Shown here: in pieces, positions 32,798 to 41,254 of the stretch
Layout of the letters: the number at the start of each line of letters is the position of its first letter
Numbering within the stretch: the first letter of the stretch is position 1
From: JAGWBD01 sp965220615
Lineage (GTDB): Bacteria > Chloroflexota > Anaerolineae > Aggregatilineales > Phototrophicaceae
NCBI GenBank assembly: GCA_965220615.1
Contig: CBDCQL010000002.1
Span: forward strand, 2,356,001-2,420,000
DNA: 64,000 bases
Reading direction: 5' to 3'
Translations under genes and position numbers: made by a program
Notes under the pieces: model-generated
What the model was told of the DNA's origin: nothing
The model's input: only the letters and a program-made list of their open reading frames with translations
Database searches by the model: none

Positions 32798-33389
32798 GGG
32801 CGGGCAACGTGTCGGCGTCAGCGATTTCCTGGGTGCGCCGCCCGATAAAGCCGAACAGTTCCAGGCTCAGCATCAATTCCAGATCCTCGCCGTCAACATC
32901 GCTGAGCCCGCATTCTACGCGCTTGCCGCGGTGGCCGGCGATGAGCACGCGGCCTGCCGGCTTTTCTTTCAGGACCGGGTCCGCATGCACGCGCTCGTCC
33001 AGCTCGCGCTGTTTCATGAAACCATATTCCTGCATGGCATCGCGAAAGGCAGGGACAAGCTGCGGAAAACCCTGCTCAAAGGAACGGGCGATTTCCATGT
33101 GTTCCATGTCATCCCCAACCTGCCACAGCGCACCGCTACGTTCACCATTCAACTTGCCGCGCTTGACGAACCCGCTTTCCAGCATCAGGGTCAGTTGAAC
33201 GCCGGCATCATGACTGTATTGCCCATAACGTGTGTGATGGAACGTGAAGGGTTTCGGGTCTACGTCACGCGTCGCATAGTAAAGTACCTTCTGCAGGCGG
33301 AAACTGCTGAAGACGCCATTCGGGAACTGCTCAATCAGATACAGAATCGTCAGGCGCTGAAAGGTCTCCTTGTCAAATGTGCTGGCCAT
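32781..33389 (-). CDS. SocA/Panacea-like antitoxin-type protein, first gene of RM operon
   Basis: 202 residues from ATG 33389 (an ATG three codons upstream is also possible). LTILYLIEQFPNGVFSSFRLQKVLYYAT and FTFHHTRYGQYSHDA correspond to the SocA/Panacea domain and to the paralogue at 22700-23359. The C-terminal half is Glu/Asp-rich and alpha-helical. It overlaps the small RelE-like gene, as expected for an antitoxin-toxin pair, and that gene overlaps the RM gene. Motif-level assignment only. Confidence 0.5.
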   Translation of the reverse strand: MASTFDKETFQRLTILYLIEQFPNGVFSSFRLQKVLYYATRDVDPKPFTFHHTRYGQYSHDAGVQLTLMLESGFVKRGKLNGERSGALWQVGDDMEHMEIARSFEQGFPQLVPAFRDAMQEYGFMKQRELDERVHADPVLKEKPAGRVLIAGHRGKRVECGLSDVDGEDLELMLSLELFGFIGRRTQEIADADTLPARAAPD

Positions 33390-33458
33390 GATGCACACCC
33401 TCTCTACTCATGGCCATTGTAGCATGCTCAGATAGGTTATCTTGTAATTGTAATGATT

Positions 33459-33905
33459 CTAGCGATAACCAGCGGATCTAGCTGCCTGGTCTAGCCAACC
33501 TCCGATTTGATGTTCCGAGGAACCAGAAACCCAGCGTTTAGTTTGGTATTTGGAGGGTAGGGGGTTTGCCCCTGGACGATCAAGCTCCCCTTTCAGATTC
33601 TTGATTCCGTCAATGTAGATCCCCAAAAGACCTTTGCCAAGTCTTTCCGATTGATCAATTTCATATTGAACCCATCGGCGGGAACTCGTATAAGCGCCAA
33701 TTAGAACAACTGTAACTGATGTGCCATTGAGCTGATTGCTTATCCATCGCTTAATGGTACGTTCGTCAGTTCTTCGCACTTGCTCCCAATCTGCTGCATC
33801 CAAGAATTGCCATTCACTATATGGCAATAACCTCTGACTGTTACGAACTACAGCAGCGCGCTGTACATCTTGGTCGTAGTGAAAACTGAAGAAGACCCTA
33901 CGCAT
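33459..33905 (-). CDS. TIR-like (MTH538/DUF1863-type) domain protein, putative immune effector
   Basis: 148 residues, one TIR-like flavodoxin-fold domain: MRRVFFSFHYDQDVQRAAVVRNS at the N-terminus, TIKRWISNQLNGTSVTVVLIGAYTSSRRWVQYEI in the middle, and GLLGIYIDGIKN. This subfamily includes effector-like proteins in anti-phage systems such as the ThsB class of Thoeris, which make or use nucleotide signals. The DNA is clearly AT-richer than the surroundings, suggesting transfer. The start overlaps the stop of the upstream membrane-protein gene by 8 bp, so the two form a pair. Confidence 0.75.
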   Translation of the reverse strand: MRRVFFSFHYDQDVQRAAVVRNSQRLLPYSEWQFLDAADWEQVRRTDERTIKRWISNQLNGTSVTVVLIGAYTSSRRWVQYEIDQSERLGKGLLGIYIDGIKNLKGELDRPGANPLPSKYQTKRWVSGSSEHQIGGWLDQAARSAGYR

Positions 33906-34308
33906 TCAACACTCCCGGAGTCGCCAGTGCGACCAGAATTACGGCGGCCAGGTGAAAGGGCCAGACCGTGCGCGAGAACAGCGCGCTCCAGTAACCATTT
34001 CCCTGTTCAGCGCCAGAAGTATTCATCGAATAGTCAGTTGAAACCGAGCCCCGGACGTCGTCGTACAGGCCACGAAACAGACGTTCCTGCCACAGGTAAT
34101 ATCCGTCGAGTGCGAAAAGGATGGTGAAGGGCACCAGTACCAGAATCCCCGGCTGCAACTGTCCCGTGCCGCCCTGGGCCACAAAGGCCAGCCAACCAGT
34201 TGCCAGCGCCGCGCTCCAGGCTTTCAGCTGGAAAGAATTGCGCCCCATGCGCTCAATGACGCCCTGAATCATCTTCAGGTGTTCAAGCACCTTCTCTTCG
34301 TCATTCAT
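33898..34308 (-). CDS. Small multi-pass membrane protein paired with the TIR-like gene
   Basis: 136 residues. ATG at 34308 lies downstream of a GGTGGGG ribosome site; an ATG at 34326 is in frame but too close to the TATACT box. The N-terminal helix (EEKVLEHLKMIQGVIERMGRNSFQLKAW) leads into two adjacent transmembrane segments (about 35-70) and another at the C-terminus (WPFHLAAVILVALATPGV). The conserved-looking helix RMGRNSFQLKAW may be a signature of the family. It is encoded directly ahead of and overlaps the TIR-like gene; a membrane pore or anchor responding to a TIR signal would be a plausible role, not proven. Confidence 0.6.
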   Translation of the reverse strand: MNDEEKVLEHLKMIQGVIERMGRNSFQLKAWSAALATGWLAFVAQGGTGQLQPGILVLVPFTILFALDGYYLWQERLFRGLYDDVRGSVSTDYSMNTSGAEQGNGYWSALFSRTVWPFHLAAVILVALATPGVLNA

Positions 34309-34335
34309 TGCTACGATCCCCACCATACTGCTTTC

Positions 34336-34341
34336 AGTATA
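34336..34341 (-). promoter_or_regulatory. -10 element (TATACT) for the membrane protein-TIR pair
   Basis: GGGCTATACT reads leftward 28 bp before the chosen start. Same CTATACT string as in the desaturase promoters. No clear -35 hexamer. Confidence 0.45.
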
Positions 34342-34371
34342 GCCCGGAACCTGCGCTGAACGGCCCGCCCC

Positions 34372-36189
34372 CTACCCCTGCTCGATCGCGGAGGGGCGCC
34401 GCTGCGCGGCACGGATGCGCGCCATGTCGAACTTGACGCTTCGATCGTAGCCGTAAATGCCGTTCTGCTCCTGCAGGATGTCCGTCAGCTGCGTGTAGCA
34501 GTAGCCGAACATGTTGACGTCGTCCAGCAGCACCGCGCAAAGCCGCTCGAAGCGATCGTAAAACTCCTCAATGTCGCGCGGCCGCTCGCCGTAGCCCCAG
34601 GAGTCCTCGTCCTCGCCGGCCTCGGGGTTCCACCAAATGCCGCCGAACTCGCTGACGAAATAGGGCTGACCGGCGTAGGGTATCGACCAGCGCGCGTTGC
34701 CCCGGTAGCGCTGCGGGATGCCGCGGCCCTCGAAGCTGTTCTCGTAGGGCCTCCCTTGCGCCAGACCGGCGTGCCGCCGCGCCAGTTCGTCGGGGTCCTG
34801 GCTGTAGTCGTGGCTGTCGTAGACGTCGGCGCCGCGCACGCGATGCGAGTAACCGGAGGCGTCCAGCACCGGCCGCGTGGAGTCCATCGCCTTCGTCGCC
34901 AGGTACATGCCCTGGGTCACGTCATCCAGCATCGTGATGCGGTCCGTTAGCGACTGCCAGGTCTCGTTCAGCGGACACCAGCCCACGATGCAGGGATGCG
35001 AGTAGTCGCGCTCCAGCACCTCCAGCCACTGCGTGATGTAATCCGGCCCCGGCCTTTGATGCTCGCCGTCCAGAGGGCCCATCTGACGGCAGCCCCAGTC
35101 GCCGAATTCACCCCAGACGAGGTAGCCGAGGCGGTCGGCGTGGTAGAGAAAACGCTCCTCGAAGACTTTCTGGTGCAGGCGCGCGCCGTTGAAGCCCGCC
35201 GCCAGGCTGAGCTCAATGTCCGCCCGCAGCGCCTCGTCAACCGGCGCGGTCATGATGCCGTCGGGGTAGTAGCCCTGGTCCAGCACCAGGCGCTGGAAGA
35301 CGGTCTCGCCGTTGATTTTGATCGCCACGCCGTCGATGGCCACGCTGCGCAGACCGGCGTAGCTGCGCGCCTCGTCAACGACGCTGCCGTCGGCGTCCAG
35401 CAGCTGGATGTCGACATCGTATAGGTGGGGGTCGCCGGGCGCCCAGAGTCGGCGCCGCCCCGCCGGTATCGGCAGGTCGAGGCGCGGCGCCAGGCCGAGA
35501 TCGGCGGCGCATTCGGCCTCACTGACCACACCTTCCTCGTTGCGCAGGACGGCGCGCAGGCGCAGGCCGGGCCGGTTGCCGCTGATCGGCTGCTCCAGGC
35601 GAATCAGGCTGTTGGCGAGGTCGGGGGTCAGGCGGGGCCGACGCAAGGCGATCTCCGGCACGGGCTCCAGCCAGACGCTCTGCCAGATGCCGGTCGTGCG
35701 CACGTAGATGGCGCCCTGGGGCCCGAAGGCCGTCGCCTGTTTGCCGCGCGGTTGCGCGCCGCGATGCGTGTCGCGCGCACGGACAACCAGGGTGACCGTA
35801 TCGCCGGGTGCGGCTACGCCCTGCAAGTCACAGCTGAAGGGCGAGAAACCGCCGCGATGCCGCCCCACCTCGACGCCGTCCACCCACACCGTCGCGTCGT
35901 AATCGACCGCCTGGAAGTGTAGCAGGACGCGCCGCCCGGCCCACTCCGCCGGGATAGTCAGTTCGCGCCGGTACCAGACCGCCTCGAGGAAGTCGTGGTT
36001 GCCAATACCCGACAGTTCCGATTCCGGGCAGAAGGGGACGGTGATGCGCCCGTTCAGCTCGCGCTGCAGCAGGCCGCGTTCGAGGCCGCTGTCGCCCTGG
36101 TCAATCTCGAACTGCCATTCGCCGTTCAGGCAGAGCCAGGCCTCACGCACAAACTGCGGCCGCGGGTATTCGCTGCGGGGGATGGTCAT
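34372..36189 (-). CDS. Glycoside hydrolase family 2 (beta-galactosidase/glucuronidase type)
   Basis: 605 residues from ATG 36189, preceded by AAAGGAG; the open frame upstream of it is not coding. Domain order is sugar-binding jelly roll (1-180, WLCLNGEWQFEID), immunoglobulin-like sandwich (190-290), then TIM barrel. Acid/base E409 (CPLNETWQ) and nucleophile E514 (FVSEFGG) are in place. No signal peptide, so it acts in the cytoplasm on imported oligosaccharides. It has no transporter beside it and interrupts the defence island. Sugar specificity cannot be read from the sequence. Confidence 0.9.
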   Translation of the reverse strand: MTIPRSEYPRPQFVREAWLCLNGEWQFEIDQGDSGLERGLLQRELNGRITVPFCPESELSGIGNHDFLEAVWYRRELTIPAEWAGRRVLLHFQAVDYDATVWVDGVEVGRHRGGFSPFSCDLQGVAAPGDTVTLVVRARDTHRGAQPRGKQATAFGPQGAIYVRTTGIWQSVWLEPVPEIALRRPRLTPDLANSLIRLEQPISGNRPGLRLRAVLRNEEGVVSEAECAADLGLAPRLDLPIPAGRRRLWAPGDPHLYDVDIQLLDADGSVVDEARSYAGLRSVAIDGVAIKINGETVFQRLVLDQGYYPDGIMTAPVDEALRADIELSLAAGFNGARLHQKVFEERFLYHADRLGYLVWGEFGDWGCRQMGPLDGEHQRPGPDYITQWLEVLERDYSHPCIVGWCPLNETWQSLTDRITMLDDVTQGMYLATKAMDSTRPVLDASGYSHRVRGADVYDSHDYSQDPDELARRHAGLAQGRPYENSFEGRGIPQRYRGNARWSIPYAGQPYFVSEFGGIWWNPEAGEDEDSWGYGERPRDIEEFYDRFERLCAVLLDDVNMFGYCYTQLTDILQEQNGIYGYDRSVKFDMARIRAAQRRPSAIEQG

Positions 36190-36316
36190 CGAGTGCTCCT
36201 TTGGTCTTTGCCGCAGAAAGCATACATCAGGCGACTTCCGCTGTCTGGCGATTGCGACAGCCTCGCTCCTGACGCTAACATATGCGAACAGATTTACGAT
36301 CTCCCGGGAGCGCAGA

Positions 36317-37531
36317 ATGCCGGGTACGCCAGTGCCAGACGCAGAGCAAGGGGACAGTCGGCCTGCAACTGGACGCCGCATACACAGGGTCGAGGTGAAA
36401 CCTGAGTTACTGCAATGGGCCTGCAACAGAGCCGGACGCAGTGTAGAAGAACTGAGTAAGAAACAGAATCTGAAAAAGCTCAATGCCTGGCTGAATGGTG
36501 AATTGAATCCAACATTCAGACAGTTGGAGGCATTTGCCAAGGCAACTTACACACCAATCGGTTATTTCTTTCTGAACGTGCCTCCAGTTGAGGAACTTCC
36601 GATTACTGATTTTCGAACCATTGGGGACCTGGAGGTTGGGCAGCCCTCCCCAAACCTGCTGGATACTCTCTACCTGTGTCAACGACGCCAGGACTGGTAC
36701 AGAAACGAAGCCCTGGCTGCGGGCGAGCCACCCTTGGAGTATGTAGGTAGCCTCTCTACGAATGACGACATAGTCTTGTCCGCAGCAAGGATTCGCGACG
36801 TCCTGGAATTCAATATTGAACAACGACGACGGTCGTCGAGTTGGTCCGAAGCGCTTGGCCAATTCATTTTGCAGGCGGAGACATCGGGCATTCTAGTCAT
36901 GGTAAACGGTGTCGTTGGTGATAACACCCATCGTAAACTTGACCCGGAAGAGTTCCGTGGTTTCGCACTGGCAGATCCAGTTGCTCCTCTTGTTTTCGTT
37001 AACGGGGCAGACAGCAAGGCTGCCCAGATGTTTACACTGGCTCACGAGATTGCCCACATTTGGCTTGGTCAATCCGGGGTTTCTAATTCCCGCTTGGCAA
37101 GAATTCCTGCCGGTGGCACCGAACGCTGGTGCAACCGCGTTGCTGCGGAACTACTTGTACCGGCCCAACTAATCCTCCAAGAGTACAACCCGCAAGAAGT
37201 GCTAAGTGTGGAGATAAACCGCCTTGCTCGACATTTTAAGGTCAGTACGCTGGTTATCTTGAGACGCTTGCACGACGAACACAAGTTGAACAAGGATGAA
37301 TTCTGGTCGGCATACGAAGAAGAAGTGAAGTTTATCCCAGAGAAGAGCACTGGAAATGGTGGTAACTATCACTACACAACAAGCGTAAGAGCAAGCAAAC
37401 GATTTGCTCGGGCCCTCATATCAAGCGCATTGGAAGGTAGAACCACGTTCAAGGAAGCACTGAGACTTCTTGGTGTACAAAAGATGTCGGCATTTCTGAA
37501 GGTTGCCAAAAATCTGGAAGTGATCCCCTAG
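36317..37531 (+). CDS. XRE/ImmA-IrrE metallopeptidase-domain antitoxin-type regulator
   Basis: 404 residues from ATG 36317 (GGGAG upstream). A degenerate N-terminal helix-turn-helix (VEELSKKQNLKKLNAWLNGE) is followed by a zinc metallopeptidase domain with HEIAH at 243-247 and a downstream conserved segment NRVAAELLVPAQLI. This COG2856 architecture is common in phage regulators and in toxin-antitoxin pairs with DUF4411/PIN proteins, as here: the next ATG begins immediately after its stop. The DNA is AT-rich compared with neighbours, consistent with transfer. Confidence 0.82.
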   Translation: MPGTPVPDAEQGDSRPATGRRIHRVEVKPELLQWACNRAGRSVEELSKKQNLKKLNAWLNGELNPTFRQLEAFAKATYTPIGYFFLNVPPVEELPITDFRTIGDLEVGQPSPNLLDTLYLCQRRQDWYRNEALAAGEPPLEYVGSLSTNDDIVLSAARIRDVLEFNIEQRRRSSSWSEALGQFILQAETSGILVMVNGVVGDNTHRKLDPEEFRGFALADPVAPLVFVNGADSKAAQMFTLAHEIAHIWLGQSGVSNSRLARIPAGGTERWCNRVAAELLVPAQLILQEYNPQEVLSVEINRLARHFKVSTLVILRRLHDEHKLNKDEFWSAYEEEVKFIPEKSTGNGGNYHYTTSVRASKRFARALISSALEGRTTFKEALRLLGVQKMSAFLKVAKNLEVIP

Positions 37532-38038
37532 ATGGCCTGGCTCCTCGACTCTGACGTTTTCATCCAAGCCAAGAATATGCACTATGGGTTTGATTTCTGC
37601 CCTGCATTCTGGGAATGGTTGGAAAGGGAAAACAAGGAGGGGCGATTGTACAGCATCGAACGCGTCAGCCAAGAACTTCTGAAGGGAGATGAGGACAATT
37701 TGTATGTGTGGGCAGAAGAAAAAGGCAGAGACTTCTTTCTGCCACAGAGACTAATACCTGATTCATCGCTAAAGAGAGTGAGTTCGTGGGTTGACAGGGA
37801 GAAAGCCGTTCAAAGATATGAGCAAACCGCTGTGAACGAATTTCTGTCTGTTGCCGACTTTCATTTGATAGCACACGCTCTTGCAGAAAATCACACCGTG
37901 GTCACTCACGAAAAGTCAAACAACTCAAAACGCAAGATTCAGATCCCCGATGTGTGTTCCGGGTTGGAAATTCATTGCATAGATCCTTTTGAAATGCTGC
38001 GCAGTGCAGGAGCGCGTTTCGTGCTTGAAAACATCTGA
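37532..38038 (+). CDS. DUF4411-family PIN-like toxin
   Basis: 168 residues. MAWLLDSDVFIQAKNMHYGFDFCPAFWEW is characteristic of DUF4411: an acidic start (LDSDVF) and the YGFD...FWEW segment. Further acidic positions lie in SRVSQELLKGDEDNL-like and SVADFHLIAHA segments. The PIN fold acts as a metal-dependent ribonuclease. Its start abuts the stop of the ImmA-type gene, the standard two-gene arrangement for this proposed toxin-antitoxin system. AT-rich like its partner. Confidence 0.75.
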   Translation: MAWLLDSDVFIQAKNMHYGFDFCPAFWEWLERENKEGRLYSIERVSQELLKGDEDNLYVWAEEKGRDFFLPQRLIPDSSLKRVSSWVDREKAVQRYEQTAVNEFLSVADFHLIAHALAENHTVVTHEKSNNSKRKIQIPDVCSGLEIHCIDPFEMLRSAGARFVLENI

Positions 38039-38166
38039 CGATCACTGACCAAAAAAAACGTTTATAAACCAGCAGACTTTGATCCCGTTATTCCGCCACG
38101 CCCTGGCGCACTTGCGAACTCGCTGCCAAAATCGACCCGTCGCCTGCACCACTCTGGAGATTGTCG

Positions 38167-39228
38167 ATGAAGATTCTGGTCACCGGCGCCACGGGGCGCA
38201 TCGGCGCCAACCTGGTCATGCGCCTGCTGGAACAGGGGCACTCGATTCGCAGTCTGGTCTACCCCGGCGATGCCAGCCGCGCCGGAAAGCTGGACGGCCT
38301 GGCCAACGTGGAAACGGTATGGGGCGATCTGCGCAACCCGCAGGACGCGCGGGACGCGGTGGCCGGCGTCGACGTCGTCTACCACCTGGCGGCGGCCTTT
38401 GGCGGACCCTTTGACAATCGCCAGTTCCTGGACATCAACGTCATGGGTACGCTCAACCTGCTGGAAAGCGTCCGCGAGTTATGTCCGGACCTGCATCGCT
38501 TCGTCTACGCCAGCACCGCCGGCGTCTACTGGAGCCTGCGGGAATACGGGCGCTACTTCGAAACGCCCATCAGCGAGGACATGGTGGACCGCCGCTACCC
38601 GGACATGCCCTACCTGATGACCAAGTGGCTGGGCGAGGAACTGGCCGTCGCGTATCAACTGCAGTACACACTGCCGGTTACCGTGCTGCGCTTCTCTACC
38701 GTCATCGATCCGGGCGATTTCCTCAACGAGCGGGGCCTGCCGACGCTCTTCCTCTACAGCACGGCGTACGAACGCTACAAGTCAGAGTCCCGCGCCGATC
38801 CCGCGGAGCAGGCGATGATCGACGAACTGCTTGCCGGTTGGGATGGCCGGGAGAAATTGCTGATCAGCCTCAACCCCAACGGCGTGCCCTACCACGAGCA
38901 GTTCGGCGACGTGCGCGACATCGTGCAGGGGCTGGACCTGAGCATTTCAGTCGATGCGGCCGTCGGCCAGATCTTCAACCTCTCCGGCGCGGCCATCTTC
39001 GACTGGGGCGAACTGGTCCCCCGCCTGGCGGAGCGTTATCAATTGCCCGTCGCCGAGGCGCGCGTGCCCTACGCCAACTACTACGAGATCGACCAGAGCA
39101 GAATCATGAAGCTGCTGGGCTTCCGTCCGCAGCACGACCTGGACAGCATCCTGGAGACTGCCGGGGCCATGCGTCGCGGCGAAGCGACCGACGTCGTCCC
39201 CAACGGCGTCGCCTACGGGCCGGCGTGA
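38167..39228 (+). CDS. NAD-dependent epimerase/dehydratase
   Basis: Extended SDR, 353 residues from ATG 38167 (GGAG upstream). GATGRIG (residues 7-13), YHLAAAFGG, the catalytic Ser/Thr in YASTAG and YLMTK (Tyr-x3-Lys) are present. It may convert an NDP-sugar or a free sugar/lactone. Only 13 bp separate it from an enolase-superfamily gene, so the two probably act in succession on the same sugar or sugar acid. Confidence 0.85.
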   Translation: MKILVTGATGRIGANLVMRLLEQGHSIRSLVYPGDASRAGKLDGLANVETVWGDLRNPQDARDAVAGVDVVYHLAAAFGGPFDNRQFLDINVMGTLNLLESVRELCPDLHRFVYASTAGVYWSLREYGRYFETPISEDMVDRRYPDMPYLMTKWLGEELAVAYQLQYTLPVTVLRFSTVIDPGDFLNERGLPTLFLYSTAYERYKSESRADPAEQAMIDELLAGWDGREKLLISLNPNGVPYHEQFGDVRDIVQGLDLSISVDAAVGQIFNLSGAAIFDWGELVPRLAERYQLPVAEARVPYANYYEIDQSRIMKLLGFRPQHDLDSILETAGAMRRGEATDVVPNGVAYGPA

Positions 39229-39241
39229 GGGAGGGGTGGCC

Positions 39242-40435
39242 ATGGCGGAGTCCCGAATCACGAAAATAGAGGCAGGAACGTTGCCGGGGCGCCGGCCGCG
39301 AATCGCCGGCAGCAATTCACGCCTTTCCATACATGGGCAGGACGTGCCCGTGCCCCTGCTCCGCCTGAGCACGGAGGATGGCGCCAGCGGATTTGGCCCG
39401 GTCAACCTTGACGCGCTGCACGTGGCCGGGGTCCTCGGCGCGCCGCTCGACGCGCTGATCACTGCGGAGCGCGGTGTCGCCGACGCGGCGCTCGCGCTGG
39501 AGTACCCCTTGTGGGACTTGCTCGGACAGGTGACAGGGGTGCCCGTCTACCGGCTGGTGGCGCAGCAGGCCGGGAAAACCTTGGCAGCAGGATCCCTGGG
39601 CGTCCCCTGTTACGATACGACCCTCCTGATCGACGACCTGCATCTGGAAAACGACGACGCGGCGGCCGCACTCATCGCCGAAGAAGCGCTGTTTGGCCTC
39701 GGCAACAACCATCGCGCCTTCAAGATCAAGGTCGGGCGCGGCGCCTTTCACATGCCGCTGGAACAGGGCACGCAACGCGACATCGCCGTGGTGCGGGCGG
39801 TGCGCGAGGCCGTCGGCCCTGACGCCCGTCTCATGATCGACGCCAACAACGGCTACAACCTCAACATCGCCAAACGCGTGCTGGCGGAGACGGCTGACTG
39901 CAAGCTCTTCTGGCTGGAGGAGGCCTTTCAGGAAGACCCAGTCCTGTATGAGGACCTGCACAAGTGGATGGAGCGGGAAGGCCTGACGGTATTGATCGCC
40001 GACGGCGAGTCCTGGGCGCCGCGGGAGCTCATGGACTGGGCGCGTCAGGGTCACGTGGACGTGATTCAGTACGACATCTTCACACACGGCCTCGGCAACT
40101 GGCTGCGCACAGGCGCGCAACTGGATGCCTGGGGTGCCCGCAGCGCCCCGCACCATTATGGCCGCCACCTGGGCAACTACGTCTCGGGCCACCTGGCGGG
40201 GGCCATAGAAGGTTACACCTTTGTTGAGTGGGACGAGGTGACGACGCCCGGCCTGGATGCCTCCGCCTACCGTATCGAGGAAGGCGAGGTGGTCATCCCC
40301 GATTTACCTGGCTTCGGGCTGGCGCTGGAGGAGAAGGTCTTCCGCGCCGCCGTGGCGCAGGGCGGCTTCGAGTTGACCTTGCGCGATCACGGCCACGCGC
40401 GGCGCCAGATATTGCCCGGCGCCTGGTACGCCTGA
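39242..40435 (+). CDS. Enolase-superfamily (mandelate racemase/muconate-lactonizing) enzyme
   Basis: 397 residues from ATG 39242, preceded by GGAGGGG. Active-site elements: FKIKVG, metal ligands in MIDANNGYN, FWLEEAFQED and ADGE, and a His in SAPHHYGRHLGNY. It differs from the enzyme at 20.8 kb in its lid domain and in having WLEEA and DGES instead of FEEP and GENE, so it belongs to a different subgroup. Likely a sugar-acid dehydratase or epimerase coupled to the upstream epimerase. Confidence 0.82.
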   Translation: MAESRITKIEAGTLPGRRPRIAGSNSRLSIHGQDVPVPLLRLSTEDGASGFGPVNLDALHVAGVLGAPLDALITAERGVADAALALEYPLWDLLGQVTGVPVYRLVAQQAGKTLAAGSLGVPCYDTTLLIDDLHLENDDAAAALIAEEALFGLGNNHRAFKIKVGRGAFHMPLEQGTQRDIAVVRAVREAVGPDARLMIDANNGYNLNIAKRVLAETADCKLFWLEEAFQEDPVLYEDLHKWMEREGLTVLIADGESWAPRELMDWARQGHVDVIQYDIFTHGLGNWLRTGAQLDAWGARSAPHHYGRHLGNYVSGHLAGAIEGYTFVEWDEVTTPGLDASAYRIEEGEVVIPDLPGFGLALEEKVFRAAVAQGGFELTLRDHGHARRQILPGAWYA

Positions 40436-40496
40436 AGGTAAATAAACCGCTACTCTGGTTTCGGCGCAAGTTGAATTGCCCGGCCAAAAGCGGCGT

Positions 40497-41081
40497 TCAG
40501 TCCGCAGGATCCGGGAAGAGATCGCTCAGCGGCAGGCGGAAGCCTGGCAGGACCGCCCCGCCGTCGATCGGGTCGTCGCCGCGCAGGGTCTGCGGCGGGG
40601 CATCCGTGCGATGCAGTTCCAACGTTCCTTCGTCCGTGTCAACCAGCCAGACCATCTGCGTACCATGCTCCAGATAGCGCGCCGCCTTCTCCCGCAGTTC
40701 GGGCCAGGTGCTGCTGTCGCTGCGGATTTCCACGGCCAGCAGCGGCGCTTCAGTGACGATCACCTTGCCCTGAATCGGGCTGAGAACGACGTCCGGCCGA
40801 GAGCGCCAGTCGCCCAGATCGAAGACGATGTCCGTGGGCGCACCATAGCCGGGCAAGGTTCCGGTCCGAAGCCAGATGTTAAGCTCCGTGGCAATGACGC
40901 TTTGTACCCATCCGTGTACGTACATGGCTGCCATTTCAACAACATCCCCTGCGGCGTTGAACTTGAAGTGAGAGACGGGATTGGCTGCGACCAGGGCGAC
41001 GAACTCGTCCATGGTCATGTCGGCGAAGGGCGTGACGACGGCGTTATCCGCGGCTTCAGTGTCACACACCGGGGAACCCAT
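40497..41081 (-). CDS. Uma2-family (DUF820) restriction-endonuclease-like protein
   Basis: 194 residues from ATG 41081 (GGAGG upstream). PD-(D/E)xK fold: RSRPDVVLS and LLAVEIRSDSSTW supply the catalytic D, E and a downstream basic residue, followed by the family signature KAARYLEHGTQMVWLVDTDEGTLEL. Uma2 proteins are multiplied in Cyanobacteria and Chloroflexota, are solitary, and have no established biological role. Most similar in the window to the copy at 50029-50604 (shared FADMTMDEFxALVAANP). Confidence 0.9.
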   Translation of the reverse strand: MGSPVCDTEAADNAVVTPFADMTMDEFVALVAANPVSHFKFNAAGDVVEMAAMYVHGWVQSVIATELNIWLRTGTLPGYGAPTDIVFDLGDWRSRPDVVLSPIQGKVIVTEAPLLAVEIRSDSSTWPELREKAARYLEHGTQMVWLVDTDEGTLELHRTDAPPQTLRGDDPIDGGAVLPGFRLPLSDLFPDPAD

Positions 41082-41166
41082 GGTGGCCTCCTGCGTGTCG
41101 TTCCCTGCCAGTGTACCCCATCCCACGCCAGGCGCGTCGGGCGCGCGCAAGACGGCGCAGCCGGGG

Positions 41167-41200
41167 AAAACAAACGGGCGACCCCGCCAGGGAGCCGCCC
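41167..41200 (-). terminator. Rho-independent terminator candidate after the M16 peptidase gene
   Basis: On the reverse strand a GC-rich stem (GGGCGGC...GTCGCCC) is followed by GTTTGTTTT. It lies 55 bp past the stop codon of the M16 peptidase gene. Confidence 0.5.
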
Positions 41201-41254
41201 TCGTGGACTTGCCTCAGGTCGCGGCCGCAGGCGCAGGCCGCGCCAGGAACCCGC

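Noticed and set aside
35999..36316. N-terminal extension of the ImmA-type regulator
   Set aside because: The extension overlaps the GH2 gene on the other strand, has no homology, and a good ribosome site precedes ATG 36317.
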